NCBI RefSeq assembly: GCF_001436255.1
Contig: NZ_AZEI01000083.1
Span: 40,125-104,124, forward strand
DNA from: Lentilactobacillus rapi DSM 19907 = JCM 15042
Lineage (GTDB): Bacteria > Bacillota > Bacilli > Lactobacillales > Lactobacillaceae
Length of the DNA stretch: 64,000 nucleotides
Direction of reading: 5' to 3'
Positions 17,841 to 27,365 of the stretch are shown here, piece by piece. A program made the position numbers and the translations under genes. The notes beneath the pieces were generated by a model. That model saw nothing but the letters and a program-made list of their open reading frames with translations, had not been told where the DNA came from and did no database searches. How positions within the stretch are numbered: position 1 is the first letter of the stretch; each line of letters begins with the position of its first letter.

Positions 17841-17982
17841 CCCATTCCTTTAGATTTTGTCCACAACTTAAGTATATCTAATCAGGCAACATTAATCACT
17901 TAAATCATCTTCAAAAATAATTGAATTGCGGCAACTACCCACAATTTCGTCATTTGGCCAACCCCTAAGAATGTTGCAATTT

Positions 17983-17999
17983 GTTATACTTAAGATAAC
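17983..17999 (+). promoter_or_regulatory. palindrome at the ZIP transporter promoter
   Basis: GTTAT-ACTTAAG-ATAAC lies 30 bp before the start of the ZIP transporter gene and overlaps a TATACT-like -10. It may bind a metal-responsive repressor, but no regulator is encoded nearby. Confidence 0.3.
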
Positions 18000-18028
18000 A
18001 GTTACTCTATCAAAAAAGCGAGGTTACT

Positions 18029-18850
18029 ATGATTAATTTACTGAACTTTTCTGCCTGGGAGCAGGCCCTCATCGCCACCCTTTTTACTTGGGGCGTCACT
18101 GCCTTGGGTGCGGCCTTAGTGTTTGCCTTCAAAACCATCCGCAACAACGCTCTTTCACTCATGTATGGATTCGCGGCTGGCGTGATGATTGCGGCATCCT
18201 TTTGGTCCCTACTGGATCCAGCCATTAACTTAGCTGAGAATCAGGATCGGATTCCTTGGCTGGTCGTTGCCATTGGCTTTATTGCCGGCGGTTTCTTTCT
18301 GTATTTGGCTGACAAAATCATTCCGGCCCTTTATTTAAAACATAATCGTCACGAGAAAAATTCGAAAGCGGAATTGAAACGGGCAATTTTGCTGGTTTTC
18401 TCGATTACGCTGCATAACATCCCCGAAGGTCTGGCGGTCGGCGTTGCTTTTGGGGCAATCGGCGCTTCGCCAAATGGCAGCCAAACTGCTGCGATTGTAG
18501 CCGCAATGACCGTCGCAATCGGAATTGGCCTCCAAAACTTTCCGGAAGGCGCTGCAGTTTCGATCCCTTTACGTCAAAGTGGCATGACCCGTTTTCGGGC
18601 GTTCATGTACGGCCAATCGAGTGGGATTGTCGAGCCAATCGCCGGCGTCTTGGGCGCATTGCTAGTCGCATCGGTGAATGCCATTTTGCCGTACGCCTTG
18701 GCATTCGCGGCTGGGGCAATGATTTACGTGGCCTGCAAGGAACTGATCCCCGAAGCCCACGCCAGAACTAAAGAAGAATCACACTGGGCAATCTTTGGTA
18801 TTATGGCAGGCTTTACGTTGATGATGGTGCTGGATGTGGCATTAGGTTAG
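18029..18850 (+). CDS. zupT: ZIP family divalent metal transporter (ZupT-like)
   Basis: 273 residues with eight hydrophobic segments. The metal-site motifs of ZIP proteins are intact: HNIPEGLAVGVAFG in TM4 and NFPEGAAVSIPL in TM5, with further acidic residues in KELIPEAHA. A short His-containing cytoplasmic loop (KHNRHEKNSKAE) lies after TM3. It should import zinc, iron or manganese. Start ATG 18029 follows GAGGTT. Its stop codon overlaps the end of a palindromic element. Confidence 0.9.
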   Translation: MINLLNFSAWEQALIATLFTWGVTALGAALVFAFKTIRNNALSLMYGFAAGVMIAASFWSLLDPAINLAENQDRIPWLVVAIGFIAGGFFLYLADKIIPALYLKHNRHEKNSKAELKRAILLVFSITLHNIPEGLAVGVAFGAIGASPNGSQTAAIVAAMTVAIGIGLQNFPEGAAVSIPLRQSGMTRFRAFMYGQSSGIVEPIAGVLGALLVASVNAILPYALAFAAGAMIYVACKELIPEAHARTKEESHWAIFGIMAGFTLMMVLDVALG

Positions 18851-18968
18851 TGTGCGAAGTAAAACGGTTAATCACCGGAGCATAAGTGTCCTCAATCATC
18901 AATTTCTGGGCTTGGGATTGATGATTGAGGTGCTTATGTGCAGGTGATTGCTTTGCGAAGCACGATTC
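18849..18968 (-). repeat. palindromic element overlapping the zupT stop codon
   Basis: Single copy with TCAATCATCAAT-type arms, GTGTGCG end first. It begins within the TAG stop of zupT and extends away from the gene. Confidence 0.8.
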
Positions 18969-19100
18969 CACTATATAGACAAAATCCACTACTTCAGTAT
19001 GAACGGATCCACAGCACCAATCCGCAGTTCCGTATAACCCCGCAATCCTAATCTGGACTAGAAATCAAAGCACCTCAAATTCTTAACAATCGAAGCATTC

Positions 19101-19136
19101 AAAAAGCGATCACTGGAATTCCAATGATCGCTTTTT
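19101..19136 (-). terminator. bidirectional terminator downstream of the aldo/keto reductase gene
   Basis: AAAAAGCGATCA and TGATCGCTTTTT form a 12-bp stem with an inner TGG/CCA extension. It lies 111 bp after the AKR stop. The 130 bp between 18969 and 19100 show no gene. Confidence 0.85.
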
Positions 19137-19246
19137 AAGTCACTTATTTTAATCCTGGTTTAATGATCCAATGACCAGTTTCTTTTAGAAACAATGGTAT
19201 GCCACTGATCCACCATGCCATCGAATCGAAGACTAACAGCCGTTTT

Positions 19247-20104
19247 TTAGTGATGTGGGTATTGATGGCCAATCTCATAAACCATTTCTGGCTCCTGGCT
19301 AATTCGCGTATTTTTATTTAACGCATTGACCCAGTCTATTTCCTCATCAGTCATTTCAAAATCATAGATATCCGCATTTTGTTTAATCCGATCTGGATGA
19401 ACGGACTTGGGAATAAACGAATCGCCCCGTTGCAAGTGCCAGCGCAAAATAATTTGAGCGGCTGACTTGCCATGATGCTTGGCAATTTTCAAAATCACTG
19501 GATCGTCGAAAATTCTGCCCCGGCCAAGGGGTGCCCAGGCTTGAGTCACAATGTGGTTTTCACGATCAAAGTGAGTCATTGCCTCTTGAGATAAGTAGGG
19601 GTGCACTTCCAGCTGGTTCAGAACTGGCATTTCATTTGCCTTGGTTGCCAAGTATTCCAAGTGAACCATGCCATAATTACTGGTTCCAATTGATTTAGTT
19701 AACCCTTGTTCTTTCAAAGCTTCAAAGGCCTTCCAAGTTTCAAAGAAGTGTTGGTGAATTGGCCAATGAACTAACAGGAGATCAACGTAATCCAACTGCA
19801 ATTTCTTGAGTGATTCTTCGACAGAGCCCATCACTTTGTCGTATCCCTGATTAGCTTCAGCCACCTTAGTGGTTACAAAAATCTCGTCCCGAGCAACGTT
19901 CAACTCTTTGATTGCTTTTCCAACAGCGGCTTCGTTGCCATACATTTGAGCGGTATCAAACAAGCGATAGCCGGCATCATAGGCGGCCTTCACCGAGTCA
20001 ATCAATTCCCGTTCCTCAGTCATCTTGTAGACCCCGAGGCCTTGATTGGGCATCGTGTGACCGTCGGCTAACTTAACTCTTGCATCGATTTTTTTCGTAT
20101 CCAT
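19247..20104 (-). CDS. aldo/keto reductase (YvgN/2,5-diketogluconate reductase-like)
   Basis: 285 residues from ATG 20104, which follows GGAGG by 6 bp; a TTG one codon earlier is less well placed. (beta/alpha)8 AKR signatures: LADGHTMPNQGLGVYKM, YRLFDTAQMYGNEAAVGKAI with catalytic Asp and Tyr, TTKVAE with Lys, LLVHWPIH with His, and the NADPH-binding IPKSVHPDRIKQN. It reduces aldehydes or keto-sugars with NADPH. It follows the acetyltransferase by 15 bp and is probably co-transcribed with it. Confidence 0.93.
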   Translation of the reverse strand: MDTKKIDARVKLADGHTMPNQGLGVYKMTEERELIDSVKAAYDAGYRLFDTAQMYGNEAAVGKAIKELNVARDEIFVTTKVAEANQGYDKVMGSVEESLKKLQLDYVDLLLVHWPIHQHFFETWKAFEALKEQGLTKSIGTSNYGMVHLEYLATKANEMPVLNQLEVHPYLSQEAMTHFDRENHIVTQAWAPLGRGRIFDDPVILKIAKHHGKSAAQIILRWHLQRGDSFIPKSVHPDRIKQNADIYDFEMTDEEIDWVNALNKNTRISQEPEMVYEIGHQYPHH

Positions 20105-20119
20105 CAAATTCCTCCAATG

Positions 20120-20680
20120 TTACTTTAGTTTCTTAATGATTCTGGCAGGATTCCCACCGATTAGGACGTTGTCCCCAAATGATTTCGTGACAACGGCACC
20201 TGCGGCAATTATAACATTATTGCCTAACGTGACCCCAGGCGTGATGATTGCACTACCTCCTGCCCACACGTTATCGCCAATCGTCACTGGTCCTGGAATT
20301 TCGACGCCGCGGTTTCGTTCAGCGACATCAAATGCATGGTCGACGGTGTAAATTTGAACATTCGGCCCCAGCAGGCAATTATCACCAAATTTAATCTTGC
20401 CAACATCAATAAATGTACAACCATAATTGGCAAAGAAGTTCTCGCCAACTTCAATGCTGTAACCATAGTCGCACTGGAAAGGTGCTTGAATATCTACTTT
20501 TTTTCCGGTCCGTTTAAAGATTTTCTTGATGATATCTGAACCGGCATCAGGGTCCGTTTTCATCGTATCGTTAAATTCATTTACTAATTTTCGGGTGCGA
20601 CGCCGATCCTTGGCAAGTTCGGGGTCATTGTTCACATACCTTTGACCAGCAATCATTTTTTCTTTTTCAGTTAAAGTCAT
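20120..20680 (-). CDS. maltose/galactoside O-acetyltransferase family
   Basis: 186 residues. An N-terminal helical Mac domain (TEKEKMIAGQRYVNNDPELAKDR) is followed by left-handed beta-helix hexapeptide repeats (GDNCLLGPNV, IGDNVWAGGSAIITPGVTLGNNVIIAAGAVV). The catalytic His lies in YTVDHAFD. It transfers acetyl from acetyl-CoA to a sugar hydroxyl, commonly viewed as detoxification of non-metabolised sugars, which fits its place behind araA. GGAGG lies directly upstream. Confidence 0.93.
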   Translation of the reverse strand: MTLTEKEKMIAGQRYVNNDPELAKDRRRTRKLVNEFNDTMKTDPDAGSDIIKKIFKRTGKKVDIQAPFQCDYGYSIEVGENFFANYGCTFIDVGKIKFGDNCLLGPNVQIYTVDHAFDVAERNRGVEIPGPVTIGDNVWAGGSAIITPGVTLGNNVIIAAGAVVTKSFGDNVLIGGNPARIIKKLK

Positions 20681-20720
20681 CGTTATCCTCCAGTTAAGTT
20701 TAAGGTTATGTACAGAAACA

Positions 20721-20751
20721 AGGTCGAGGCAAAATTGACTTGTCTCGACCT
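20721..20751 (-). terminator. hairpin between araA and the acetyltransferase gene
   Basis: AGGTCGAG pairs with CTCGACCT around a 15-nt loop, ending near TTGTTT on the minus strand. The short U-run makes it a weak or partial terminator, so some read-through from araA is possible. Confidence 0.5.
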
Positions 20752-20814
20752 CATTTCGTAGGTTTTATATGGATGGTTCCTTGTTTGAAGAGTTGTTTGA
20801 AGCGACATAGCGGA

Positions 20815-20929
20815 AATGTGCTCCACCAAGCAACAACCTGCACATAAGCACTTGATCTGTAAATCCAAAATCAGGATTTTCAGATCAAGACACTTATGCT
20901 CCGGTTATTCCCGCTTGGTTCCGCACTCT
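20815..20929 (+). repeat. palindromic element overlapping the araA stop codon
   Basis: Single copy with GATCTGTAAATC/GATTTTCAGATC-type arms. Its CGCACT end runs into the araA TAG stop. Confidence 0.8.
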
Positions 20930-22352
20930 ACTTGATGTCGTTAAACGTCAAGTTGAACATTGTTGCTAAGTCTTGGAATTGAGTTTCAGTTGCGTTGAAT
21001 GTCAAAACAGTGTGGTGACCACCACCATCATGGATCCATTGAGTAGCACCATTCTTCAAGCCCATCTTTGGTGTCCACATTTGTTTGGCAACTGGAAGAT
21101 TTGGAGTTGGCTTTGGAGCTTTGTGACCGTCAACGGCGTAACCAATCATTCTGTATTCGTTACCGAAGTCAGAGATGGTAACATCCATTGCGTCACCTTC
21201 ACGGCCAGTAAATACCAAACGTGCTGGATCAGCTTTGCCACCGATATCCAATGGGTGAACTTCAACACGAGGCTTGTCGCTGGCGATACTTGGGTCAACT
21301 TCAAGCATGTGTGATCCAAGGATAGCTTCCTTACCCTTTTGTAATTCAAGGGTGTAGTCTTCCATGAATGCAGTTCCTTCATTATGGGTCATGATCTTAG
21401 TCAAGCGATCCAAGGCAGCTGTCTTCCAGTCACCTTCAGCACCGAAGCCATAACCTTCAGCCATCAATAATTGAGCTGCAAGGCCTGGTAATTGTTCCAA
21501 ACCATAAAGGTCTTCGAAGTTGGTTGTGAATGCTGAATAGTTACCTTTGTCAAGGAAGTTCTTGATACCGAAGTATTCACGGATTTGGTAACGAACTGAA
21601 TGTTCGTACTTGTCTTTGTCATTGTCACCTTGAACAAATTCGTACTTGTCTTGCAATTCTTTGTACTTCTTGTCAATGTCGTCTTCTGAAACGGCGTTAA
21701 CTGATTGTACCAAGTCACCAAGTGCGTAGTAATCAACGGTCCAGCCAAATTGAATTTGGGCTTCAACCTTGTCACCTTCAGTAACGGCAACGTTTCTCAT
21801 GTTGTCACCAAAACGGGCAACCTTGATGTTAAAGCTTTCGTTGTAAGCAACTGCAACGTCTTCCCAATCAGCAATTTCGTCTTGGACTTCAGGATCACCC
21901 CACCAGCCGTAAACAATCTTGTTGTTCATGCGAAGGCGAGCATTGATAAAGCCGTATTCACGGTCACCATGAGCACTTTGGTTCAAGTTCATGTAATCAA
22001 AGTCGATGGTGTCATATGGAATGTGATCAAGGTATTGAGTTGCTAAGTGAAGCAAAGGCTTTTGAAGTAACTTGGTACCACGGATCCAGTTCTTTGCTGG
22101 TGAGAATGTGTGCATCCAAGTAATCACACCGGCAACTTTATCGTTGTAGTTAACTTCTTTCATTAAATTAGTGATGCTGTCAGCAGTCGTTGCAACCAAT
22201 TTGAAGACGATTGGGTAAGGCAACTTGCCTGAGGCGTTCAACTTGTCAACCATGTCCTTAGCATCTTTTTCAACGGACTTTAATTGTTCTTCACCGTAAA
22301 GATGTTGACTACCAGTAACGAACCAAAATTCATAATCAGGAACTTGTAACAT
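20928..22352 (-). CDS. araA: L-arabinose isomerase
   Basis: 474 residues from ATG 22352, which follows GAGGAGAG; the 20 codons upstream in frame have no ribosome site and would give a non-standard N-terminus. The start [22 protein letters not shown] is the AraA signature; Mn-site residues lie in [11 protein letters not shown] and HMLEVDP, and [10 protein letters not shown] lies near the C-terminus. It converts L-arabinose to L-ribulose in the cytoplasm. Controlled by a cre site and an AraR-like operator upstream. araB and araD are not in the window, so ribulose phosphorylation and epimerisation must be encoded elsewhere. Confidence 0.97.
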   Translation of the reverse strand: MLQVPDYEFWFVTGSQHLYGEEQLKSVEKDAKDMVDKLNASGKLPYPIVFKLVATTADSITNLMKEVNYNDKVAGVITWMHTFSPAKNWIRGTKLLQKPLLHLATQYLDHIPYDTIDFDYMNLNQSAHGDREYGFINARLRMNNKIVYGWWGDPEVQDEIADWEDVAVAYNESFNIKVARFGDNMRNVAVTEGDKVEAQIQFGWTVDYYALGDLVQSVNAVSEDDIDKKYKELQDKYEFVQGDNDKDKYEHSVRYQIREYFGIKNFLDKGNYSAFTTNFEDLYGLEQLPGLAAQLLMAEGYGFGAEGDWKTAALDRLTKIMTHNEGTAFMEDYTLELQKGKEAILGSHMLEVDPSIASDKPRVEVHPLDIGGKADPARLVFTGREGDAMDVTISDFGNEYRMIGYAVDGHKAPKPTPNLPVAKQMWTPKMGLKNGATQWIHDGGGHHTVLTFNATETQFQDLATMFNLTFNDIK

Positions 22353-22457
22353 AATGTTTTCTCTCCTCGTAATGAAATATTTTTTACTGTCTGAACACAA
22401 GCATCCAGGCATTTATAACAAACAAATTGTGCCAACATAAGCAATTAATTGAGTTAC

Positions 22458-22503
22458 TGTTATCGCTTACATGAATTATTATAAATTATTTGTACGCATA
22501 AAT
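22458..22503 (-). promoter_or_regulatory. cre site and AraR-like operator of araA
   Basis: ATGTAAGCGATAACA (22458-22472, minus strand) fits the CcpA cre consensus WTGNAANCGNWNNCA at every position. ATTTGTACGCATAAAT (22488-22503) is an imperfect palindrome matching the AraR operator type (ATTTGTACGTACAAAT) and recurs before the transporter and galM genes. TATAAT-like DNA lies between the two. Confidence 0.75.
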
Positions 22504-22538
22504 CAATCACTTTTTTAATTTGTTAGCATAAAATTTTG

Positions 22539-22908
22539 AGTGAGCGCAGCAAAGCGCTTAGAAGTCGGAGTGTAAGTCGCCTCTGAGGGAAATTCCTGCC
22601 CTTGGAATTTTTCTTAGAGGTGCTTACATGCAGACTTCTGCTTTGCGGAGCTGTCCTAAACCAAGTGAGCGCAGCAAAGCGCTTAGGGACTGGAGCCTAA
22701 GTCTCCTTCTGCAGAAATCCCCGGTTTTGGGATTTTTGTAGAAGGTGCTTAGGTGGAAGTTTCTGCTTTACGCAGCTGTCCTAATCAAGTGTGCGGAGCT
22801 AGGCGCTTAGAAATTGGAACATAAGTCTCCTCAATCATAAATCCTGGTTTTGAGGATTTATGATTGAGGTGCTTATGTGGAAATTTCTGCCTAGCACAGC
22901 TGTCCTAA
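22539..22908 (-). repeat. three tandem palindromic elements between araE and araA
   Basis: Copies at 22539-22659, 22664-22784 and 22789-22908. The third differs from the copy at 59394-59514 at only two positions within ~119 bp. The CACT end faces araA, but here 187 bp upstream of the start because the araA promoter lies between. Confidence 0.9.
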
Positions 22909-22963
22909 AAAGGTGAGCCAAGGCTTACAATCCTGCACCTAAGCCCCCATTCCCCAGCCACAC

Positions 22964-23002
22964 AAAAAATCAACCATCCAACAACGGACAATTGATTTTT
23001 TA
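22964..23002 (-). terminator. terminator of the arabinose transporter gene
   Basis: On the minus strand AAAAAATCAA pairs with TTGATTTTTT, 43 bp after the transporter stop. Confidence 0.75.
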
Positions 23003-23044
23003 TTTTCCATTCTGACATCAAAGCCCAGAATGGTTCGTTTTTAA

Positions 23045-24439
23045 TTAATTGTTAGAATTATTGGTTGCGGAAGTTTCTTCTTTAATCCCTGCAGCCTTGT
23101 GGAGATCAAGTTCAATCTCTTCAAGTGACTTACCACGGGTTTCGATAAACTTCTTGTGAACGAACCAAATAGCGATTCCACAAATGATTGCATAGAACAG
23201 GAACGCATTGTCGAGTCCCCATGCACTTAACATCATTGGGAAAGTCAATGAAACGGCCATATCAGCGAGCCAGTTGGTTGCTGAACAGAGTGATGTTCCA
23301 AGGCCACGAATGTTCAATGGGAAGACTTCACCAATCAGAACCCAAGTAATTGGGGCCCAGGTTGAAGCGTAAAAGGCAATGTAGACCGTCAAAGCGATCG
23401 CACTGACATAGGCAGCAGCTTGAGAACCGTTATCAAACTTCAAAATGACATACATCACAACTAATGAGAGACCCATTCCAGATGCCCCGAAAATAAGCAT
23501 CTTTTTACGGTCAACTTTATCCATCAACAGCATTGCCACAATCGTGACAATAACGTTAACAACACCAATTCCGATATGGGCAAGCAAAGCAGCGATCACT
23601 CCCCAGCCAACATCGGTAAAGATCGTTGGTGCATAGAAAATCACACTGTTACTCCCAATAACTTGCTGGAAGACGGCGGCACCAAGACCAGTAATCAAGG
23701 CTGGTCGAACGGCTTTACCAAACAATTCCTTCCAACCACCAACTGGTTGTTTAGCAGTTTCTTCGATTTCAGTCAACGCAGTATCAACGGCTTTGGTATC
23801 ACCTTTGTTGGTATCGAGCAAAACGCCCTTAGCTTCATCAAGGTGACCAATCTTAACCAAGAATCGTGGACTTTCTGGTAAGAAAAGTGATCCGAAGAAC
23901 AGGATAGCAGCTGGTAATGCAGCGAAGCCTAACATCCAACGCCAGCCAGTATACATATGAGCAAATGAGTAGTTCAAGATGTAAGCCAGCAAAATACCAA
24001 TCATAATCATTAACTGGAACATCGTCGCAACCGCACCATGCATCCGTTTAGGAGCCAATTCGTGCAGATATGCAGGAATCAATGCGGAAGTAATCCCAAC
24101 ACCAATTCCGAGAATAACTCTGGTCCCAACAAGGATTTCAAAGTTCGGTGCAAATCCCGATGTAATGGCTCCGATAAAGAAGATGACTGAAGCCCAAATG
24201 AGTAACTTACGACGCCCGTAGGTATCCAAAAACTTACTGGTTCCCAAGGCACCAAGTACGGCACCAATCAAGACGGAACTAACAACCCAACCTTGCTCCC
24301 ATGGTCCTAAGTTAAGTTGCTTTTGGATAAATAGAATTGCACCAGAAACTGAGGCAATATCATAACCAAAAAGTAACCCACCCAGGGCACCGAAGGTATA
24401 AATAAATCCATTATTTGTAACTCTCTTCAATTCAAGCAC
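23045..24439 (-). CDS. araE: sugar porter MFS, L-arabinose:H+ symporter candidate
   Basis: 464 residues, 12 TM segments. Sugar-porter signatures: GGLLFGYDIASVSGAILFI in TM1, DTYGRRKLLI in loop 2-3, PESPRFLVKIG in the central loop, QQVIGSNSVIFYAPTIF in TM7 and VFPLNIRGLG at loop 10-11. Placement between araR and araA, with an AraR-like operator and a perfect cre site upstream, makes L-arabinose the likely substrate; the assignment to arabinose is inferred from context. Confidence 0.85.
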   Translation of the reverse strand: MLELKRVTNNGFIYTFGALGGLLFGYDIASVSGAILFIQKQLNLGPWEQGWVVSSVLIGAVLGALGTSKFLDTYGRRKLLIWASVIFFIGAITSGFAPNFEILVGTRVILGIGVGITSALIPAYLHELAPKRMHGAVATMFQLMIMIGILLAYILNYSFAHMYTGWRWMLGFAALPAAILFFGSLFLPESPRFLVKIGHLDEAKGVLLDTNKGDTKAVDTALTEIEETAKQPVGGWKELFGKAVRPALITGLGAAVFQQVIGSNSVIFYAPTIFTDVGWGVIAALLAHIGIGVVNVIVTIVAMLLMDKVDRKKMLIFGASGMGLSLVVMYVILKFDNGSQAAAYVSAIALTVYIAFYASTWAPITWVLIGEVFPLNIRGLGTSLCSATNWLADMAVSLTFPMMLSAWGLDNAFLFYAIICGIAIWFVHKKFIETRGKSLEEIELDLHKAAGIKEETSATNNSNN

Positions 24440-24511
24440 CCCATTCGATTAATTTACTAAAATAGAAAAATTGCAGAAACAAAATACTGTGCGCACACTG
24501 TAAACGGTTTC

Positions 24512-24557
24512 TGACATCGCTTACAAATGACAGTATAGGGTATTCATACGCATAAAT
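24512..24557 (-). promoter_or_regulatory. cre site and AraR-like operator of the transporter gene
   Basis: TTGTAAGCGATGTCA (24512-24526, minus strand) is a full cre match. ATTCATACGCATAAAT (24542-24557) is the same operator as upstream of araA with two changes. A second weaker cre-like TGTAAACGGTTTCT lies at about 24500. Confidence 0.75.
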
Positions 24558-24587
24558 CAAGAATTTATTATTCGTCAGGACAAATCA

Positions 24588-24633
24588 AAAAGAGCACTGC
24601 ACCGCGATATCAACGGTTACAGCACTCTTTTTA
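24588..24633 (-). terminator. terminator of araR
   Basis: An 11-bp stem (AAAGAGTGCTG with CAGTGCTCTTT, two wobble pairs as RNA) followed by TTT, 34 bp past the araR stop. Confidence 0.7.
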
Positions 24634-24666
24634 TTAGTAAAATTCAGTTTTGTTTTACCAACTAGC

Positions 24667-25749
24667 TTAAATCCCCTTGGTTGAATCCCTAACAATCAGT
24701 TCCGAATCCAGCATTTTGTTGTCACCTTTATTTTTATCCAACATATCAAGCAACAACTTGGCTGCCGTTTCGCCCATGTGACGTTTTGGATGGGTCATTG
24801 TTGTAATACTTGGATCAACAAACTTTGAAATTTCATAATCATCAAACCCTGCCACGGAAATTTCGCCGGGAACTGAAATGCCCTCTTTACTCAACATGCC
24901 AATCACTTCAATGGCAAGTTGGTCGTTGTAACATACAATTGCGGTAGGTCGGCTCTCTGATTGAACATCTACCCGATCCTTAATCTTGCTTAGAACACTG
25001 TTAATCTCATCACCAGATCGATACATCATGATGTCCCCAGACGACGATACGTCCGGATGGGTCTGGTAGGACTTGATAAACCCATTCATCCGGTTAACCC
25101 CCTGCAAATCATCCACTTGGAAGATCCCCAAGACCCGTTCATGACCGTTATCCAGCAAATAATCCACAATCTTTTTCTCAGCCTGGGTATCATCAATTTC
25201 CACGTACGGAAAATCAAGTTGTGGATAATGGGAGTTCATGAAGACGGCAGGTTTGCCAGAGTTCACAATCATTTGATAAACATCCAGGTTAGGGTTCTCA
25301 AGCGTACTGCGGGTGGGTTCAATAATAAAACCGACCACATCGTTGTCCAACATATTTAATAAATTATGGCGTTCGTTATCGTACTCGTCATGAGTATTGC
25401 CAATTAGGACCGACAACCCTTCGGCTGAAATAACTTGATCAATTCCGCTAATAATGTTTGGAAAAATATAATCGGCAATGTGGGTCGTAATCACCCCCAC
25501 GCTTTGATTCGAACGTTCTGAACGGACCTTATGGTTAATCCAATCATTAACGTACATCCCACCACCCTGGACTCGATAGATATAACCTTCGTGTTCCAAA
25601 TCACCAACGGCTCGACGAATGGTGTAACGACTAACAGAATACATCCCCATCAATTCAGATTCAGTTGGGATCTTCTCGTTGATCTTGTACTTGCCATTAA
25701 TAATGCTATCCTTGATACTTTTCTTGACCATGACGTACTTAATTTCCAT
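24667..25749 (-). CDS. araR: arabinose operon repressor AraR (GntR HTH fused to LacI-type sensor)
   Basis: 360 residues. Residues 1-70 form a GntR-type winged helix (KINEKIPTESELMGMYSVSRYTIRRAVGDLEHEGYIYRVQGGGMYV). Residues ~85-360 form a periplasmic-binding-protein-like sensor (SVGVITTHIADYIFPNIISGID, FINSHY-like MNSHYPQLDFPYVEIDD, VAGFDDYEISKFVDPSITTM). This fusion defines AraR, which releases DNA when L-arabinose binds. Three matching operators lie before araA, the transporter and galM. Confidence 0.95.
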   Translation of the reverse strand: MEIKYVMVKKSIKDSIINGKYKINEKIPTESELMGMYSVSRYTIRRAVGDLEHEGYIYRVQGGGMYVNDWINHKVRSERSNQSVGVITTHIADYIFPNIISGIDQVISAEGLSVLIGNTHDEYDNERHNLLNMLDNDVVGFIIEPTRSTLENPNLDVYQMIVNSGKPAVFMNSHYPQLDFPYVEIDDTQAEKKIVDYLLDNGHERVLGIFQVDDLQGVNRMNGFIKSYQTHPDVSSSGDIMMYRSGDEINSVLSKIKDRVDVQSESRPTAIVCYNDQLAIEVIGMLSKEGISVPGEISVAGFDDYEISKFVDPSITTMTHPKRHMGETAAKLLLDMLDKNKGDNKMLDSELIVRDSTKGI

Positions 25750-25815
25750 GAGTGAATCCCCCCGTTACTGAATTTTGAAATCTTATTAACTCAACTGGCC
25801 ACCTGTACCTATCAC

Positions 25816-26001
25816 TCATTTAATCGGTCCTGCTAAATACATTAGCCCGGCCGTTGCAGCAATTGCCGCCAATGTCCACCAACCAAAATGGTGATTCGGC
25901 TTTGTCTGATCTTTTCTGGCAAATTCATACATCCAAGAAAAAATAAAAACAATAATCAGCAGATCAGTGATCCCTGATAAGACGTGTAAAAAAGTTTGCA
26001 T
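25816..26001 (-). CDS. small two-TM membrane protein, unknown function
   Basis: 61 residues with two hydrophobic segments (LSGITDLLIIVFIFSWMYEFA and WWTLAAIAATAGLMYLAGP) joined by a charged loop ARKDQTKPNHHFG. AAGGGAAG precedes the ATG. It has its own palindromic element 21 bp upstream. No family recognised; a real gene on the strength of ribosome site and membrane pattern. Confidence 0.65.
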   Translation of the reverse strand: MQTFLHVLSGITDLLIIVFIFSWMYEFARKDQTKPNHHFGWWTLAAIAATAGLMYLAGPIK

Positions 26002-26021
26002 AGTACTTCCCTTCTTCTTTT

Positions 26022-26143
26022 AGTGAGCGGAGCAAAGCGGCTCAACAATCGGAGGGTAAGTCTCCTCTCTTGGAAATTCCCGGGTTTGGAATTTTTGAGA
26101 GAGGTGCTTACGCGCAGATTGTTGCTTTGCACAGCTGTCCTAA
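26022..26143 (-). repeat. palindromic element upstream of the small membrane protein gene
   Basis: Single copy with CTCTCTTGGAAATTCC-type arms. The CACT end lies 21 bp before the ATG at 26001. A minus-strand ORF across it (25956-26396) is an artefact. Confidence 0.85.
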
Positions 26144-26210
26144 ATTTTAAACAACTCTCGAATAACTCTCCAATAATAAAAGTATCATATTTTGTGGTCA
26201 ATTCATACAC

Positions 26211-26288
26211 ACTTATACGGATAAATATCTTTTCTCCTATTGCAACTCCATACAAAAAAATATTATAATACATATAAAAGCGGTTACA
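26211..26288 (+). promoter_or_regulatory. AraR-like operator and cre-like site upstream of galM
   Basis: ACTTATACGGATAAAT (26211-26226) resembles the operators before araA and the transporter gene. ATAAAAGCGGTTACA (26274-26288) fits the cre consensus except one position. Both lie upstream of galM, suggesting it belongs to the arabinose regulon. Confidence 0.6.
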
Positions 26289-26318
26289 CAACCACAATTT
26301 ATTATTTAAGGAGAATTG

Positions 26319-27338
26319 ATGATGGAAACTAAGCAAGAAGTTTTTGATACGTACAAGGGTCAAGAGATTCAAAAGTTTACAGTTACGAATGATCACGATG
26401 TTTCAATTTCCGCAATTACTTTAGGGGCTACTTGGAAAGCCTTTAATATTCCGGGCAAAGACGGTCAACCTGAAAATGTCATGTTAAGCATGCCAAGCAG
26501 TGAAGAATACATGAAGAACCAGTATTTCTGCCAAGCAATTGGACGGACTGCCGGCCGAATTACCAACGGAACTTTCTCAATCAAGGGCAAGGAATATCAC
26601 GTGGATGCTAACGAAGGCACGACAACGTTGCACGGTGGCCCTCATGGCTTTAACACCCAAATCTGGGACGGTTCATTCGACGGCGACAAGATTGTCTTCA
26701 CAAAACACATCGACTCAAGCGAAGATTCATTCCCCGGTAACATTGACGTTAAGATTACCTACAGCTTGAACGATGACAATGAAGTCACGATTACTTATAC
26801 CGCCAAGAGTGACGCTGATACATTATTTAACCCAACTCAGCATGCCTACTTTAATTTGAGTGACAGCCAAAATGTCTATGGTCAATCACTTCAAATTAAC
26901 GCCGACAAGTATCTAGAACTTAACAAGGATAAGACCCCAACCGGTAAGATGGTTCCTGTTGATGACACGGCTTATGACTTCCGCGATCCTCAAAACATCA
27001 AACTGGGCATTGATGACATGAAGGCTGAAGTTGGCCACACTTACGATGAAGTTTACGTTATCAATGATCACAAGGAAGCCGATCCAATTGCAACCTTGAC
27101 TGATCCAGAATCAGGCCGCAGCGTTGCAATCAAATCTAACCGGGATGCTTTGGTTGTCTTCACACCAGATGATTTGGATGGCTTTAAGTTCGACCGTGGC
27201 GCTGGTGTCCCTCACATGGGAATTGCTCTTGAAGCTCAAAGCTTACCAGATACACCAAATCACGAAGGCTTTGGCAGCGTCTTATTACCAAAGGGTGAAG
27301 AAAAGACTTATTCAATTAGCTATAAAGCAACCTTCTAA
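26319..27338 (+). CDS. galM: aldose 1-epimerase (mutarotase)
   Basis: 339 residues from ATG 26319 (AAGGAG at 26308-26313); the adjacent ATG 26322 is equally likely. GalM signatures: AIGRTAGRITNGTFSIKGKEYHVDANEGTTTLHGGPHGF with the catalytic His region, NPTQHAYFNLS with the second His, and the C-terminal GIALEAQSLPDTPNH with the catalytic Glu. It interconverts alpha and beta anomers of free aldoses. An upstream AraR-like operator links it to arabinose use. Confidence 0.93.
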   Translation: MMETKQEVFDTYKGQEIQKFTVTNDHDVSISAITLGATWKAFNIPGKDGQPENVMLSMPSSEEYMKNQYFCQAIGRTAGRITNGTFSIKGKEYHVDANEGTTTLHGGPHGFNTQIWDGSFDGDKIVFTKHIDSSEDSFPGNIDVKITYSLNDDNEVTITYTAKSDADTLFNPTQHAYFNLSDSQNVYGQSLQINADKYLELNKDKTPTGKMVPVDDTAYDFRDPQNIKLGIDDMKAEVGHTYDEVYVINDHKEADPIATLTDPESGRSVAIKSNRDALVVFTPDDLDGFKFDRGAGVPHMGIALEAQSLPDTPNHEGFGSVLLPKGEEKTYSISYKATF

Positions 27339-27365
27339 TTTTGAATTGAAACAACTCTAGATTGG

